Origin: Terriglobus saanensis SP1PR4
Lineage (GTDB): Bacteria; Acidobacteriota; Terriglobia; Terriglobales; Acidobacteriaceae
Direction: 5' to 3'
Assembly (NCBI RefSeq): GCF_000179915.2
Contig: NC_014963.1
Location: 3,720,001 to 3,784,000, forward strand
Length of the DNA stretch: 64,000 nucleotides
Positions 62,831 to 64,000 of this stretch are shown here, piece by piece. The position numbers were made by a program, and so were the translations under genes. Position 1 is the stretch's first letter; the number at the start of each line of letters is the position of its first letter. The notes under the pieces are model-generated. The model worked only from the letters and a program-made list of their open reading frames with translations. It did no database searches and was not told the DNA's origin.

Positions 62831-64000
62831 CTAGAACCCGTCGTGCCGGGTTTCGATAAAGTCCGTCGATACAGGGTTTTCGTAGATGGAATAGTCCCGC
62901 GTCACCACGGTAAGACCCTCCGGCGTGACAAAGTACTTCTTCCGGTCTTCCTGCGAATCATAGCCAATCACCGTCCCGTCGGGGATCTGTACGTCGCGAT
63001 CGATGATCGCTCGACGGATGCGGCAGTGGCGGCCGATGTTAACGTGCGTGAAGATGATGCTGGAATCCACATCGGAGTACGAGTTCACGCGTACGTCCTG
63101 CGAAAGCACGCTCTCCCGAACGACTGAACCGGAGATGATGCAGCCCGGCGAGACTACCGAGTTGATCGCCATGCCCGTCCGTCCCGGCTCGCCGAAGACG
63201 AACTTCGCCGGCGGATACTGCGTCGGGCGCGTACGCATCGGCCACGACTTGTCGTAGAGGTTGAACGTAGGCGAGATGGAGCACATGTCCATATTTGCCT
63301 CGTAGTAGGCCTCAAGTGTGCCCACATCGCGCCAGTAAAGAGCTTCCTGACGGTTCTCGTCCACGAAGTTATAGGCGTTCATCTTGTGACGACCCAGCAA
63401 CTTGGGCAGGATGTTGTGCCCGAAGTCATGTTTCGAGTCCGGATCTTCCGCGTCTGCGATCAGCTCCTGCAGAAGCACGTCGGTATTGAAGAGATAGATG
63501 CCCATCGAAGCATCCACCTTGTCCGGATTGAAGGGGGAGCGCATGGTGGTCGACTTCGGCTTCTCCTGGAAGCCTGTAATTTCACCATTCTTCGCCACTT
63601 CCACCACACCGAATCGTGAAACCTCGTCGGGATTGATGGGCAGCGTAGCGAGGGTTACGGCGGCGCCGGAGTTGCAATGCGCCTCCATCATCAAGCCGTA
63701 GTTCATCTTGTAGATGTGATCGCCGGAGAGGATCAGACAGTACTTCGGCTCCTCGGAACCGATCGAGTAGATGTTCTGGTAGACCGCGTCCGCAGTCCCC
63801 TCGTACCAGTTCTTATTAACGCGCTGCATCGGCGGCAGAATCTCGCAGAACTCGCCGAGCTCGCTGGCGACAACCGTTCCCCAACCTTCGCGAATATGAC
63901 GGTTGAGGCTGAGCGCCTTGTACTGCGTCATGATGTAAACCTTGCGCAGGCCGCTATTGATGCAGTTCGAGAGCGTGATGTCGATGATGCGATATTGTCC
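62831..64000 (-). CDS. glgC: Glucose-1-phosphate adenylyltransferase, N-terminus outside window
   Basis: 389 aa visible; the frame stays open to base 64000. At the visible N-terminal end GQYRIIDITLSNCINSGLRKVYIMTQYKALSLNRHI is the first part of the nucleotidyltransferase fold, followed by SGDHIYKMNYGLMMEAH, FQEKP, SMGIYLFNTDVLLQ, and the C-terminal left-handed beta-helix (SVVSPGCIISGSVVRESVLSQDVRVNSYSDVDSSIIFTHVNIGRHCRIRRAIIDRDVQIPDGTVIGYD). It makes ADP-glucose for glycogen. Cut at the N-terminus only by the window edge. Confidence 0.96.
   Translation of the reverse strand, partial: GQYRIIDITLSNCINSGLRKVYIMTQYKALSLNRHIREGWGTVVASELGEFCEILPPMQRVNKNWYEGTADAVYQNIYSIGSEEPKYCLILSGDHIYKMNYGLMMEAHCNSGAAVTLATLPINPDEVSRFGVVEVAKNGEITGFQEKPKSTTMRSPFNPDKVDASMGIYLFNTDVLLQELIADAEDPDSKHDFGHNILPKLLGRHKMNAYNFVDENRQEALYWRDVGTLEAYYEANMDMCSISPTFNLYDKSWPMRTRPTQYPPAKFVFGEPGRTGMAINSVVSPGCIISGSVVRESVLSQDVRVNSYSDVDSSIIFTHVNIGRHCRIRRAIIDRDVQIPDGTVIGYDSQEDRKKYFVTPEGLTVVTRDYSIYENPVSTDFIETRHDGF

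Overview
The window looks like a chromosomal segment from a member of Acidobacteriota, most likely class Terriglobia (Terriglobus/Granulicella/Edaphobacter-like). The reasons are two proteins of the VWFA-related Acidobacterial-domain type, GC-rich codon use, short intergenic repeats of a kind I associate with that class, and housekeeping proteins of acidobacterial character. No rRNA, convincing tRNA, CRISPR array, transposase or prophage was seen. Assignment is from protein recognition only; no database search was possible.

Layout. 1-2.6 kb: two tandem DUF4334 paralogues (the first cut by the window edge) and a BON/glycine-zipper lipoprotein. 2.7-8.2 kb: a GH57 glucan branching enzyme, a membrane protein translationally coupled to a methyltransferase, SixA, and an Ppx/GppA phosphatase whose 3' end overlaps sixA. 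8.3-13.4 kb: two ArnT-like GT-C glycosyltransferases converging on an HpnI-like glycosyltransferase. 13.4-20.8 kb: a scattered heat-shock region on the minus strand (dnaK, dnaJ, hspR) interrupted by a higBA toxin-antitoxin pair, a Nei-type glycosylase, a DUF4760-like protein and an opposite-strand SDR; a HAIR-type HspR operator sits upstream of dnaK. 20.8-21.9 kb: a Ycf48-like beta-propeller protein. 21.9-28.7 kb: a type IV pilus/type II secretion locus (gspF, pilB, pilM, pilN, pilO, pilP/gspC-like, pseudopilin). 28.8-33.1 kb: ErpA, a small membrane protein behind a structured leader, an M19 dipeptidase, an acyltransferase and pyrH. 33.2-36.5 kb: tsf, rpsB, rpsI, rplM. 36.6-47.4 kb: a GT-C transferase, an FtsX-type permease, a transglutaminase-like protein, metK, an SDR, a GT1 transferase, a RodZ-like protein, ada and ahcY. 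47.7-57.3 kb: a DUF4397 lipoprotein, an HhH protein and a long histidine operon. 57.3-64 kb: two VWFA proteins, an EamA permease, a PPK2, TatA, a beta-barrel protein and the C-terminal part of GlgC.

The strongest new observation is a complete transcription attenuator in front of the histidine operon. A 25-codon leader peptide with six histidines in eight consecutive codons is followed by three mutually exclusive RNA pairings (pause hairpin, antiterminator, terminator) before hisI. The operon then runs hisI-G-D-C-B, an unknown 90-aa membrane protein overlapping hisH, hisF, hisA and a secreted protein with a CxxC motif. Other items worth checking are: a GC-rich leader with alternative folds upstream of an 88-aa membrane protein; a perfect 37-bp palindrome directly upstream of higBA; a two-copy intergenic repeat whose hairpin is preserved by compensatory changes; a 56-aa ORF with a perfect ribosome binding site after dnaK; and a transglutaminase-like protein lacking the usual catalytic His.

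Functional links inside the window: GH57 branching enzyme and GlgC (glycogen); metK and ahcY (methyl cycle); SixA, Ppx and PPK2 (phosphate/polyphosphate chemistry); dnaK, dnaJ and hspR (heat shock); rplM-rpsI and rpsB-tsf(-pyrH) (translation and UMP kinase).
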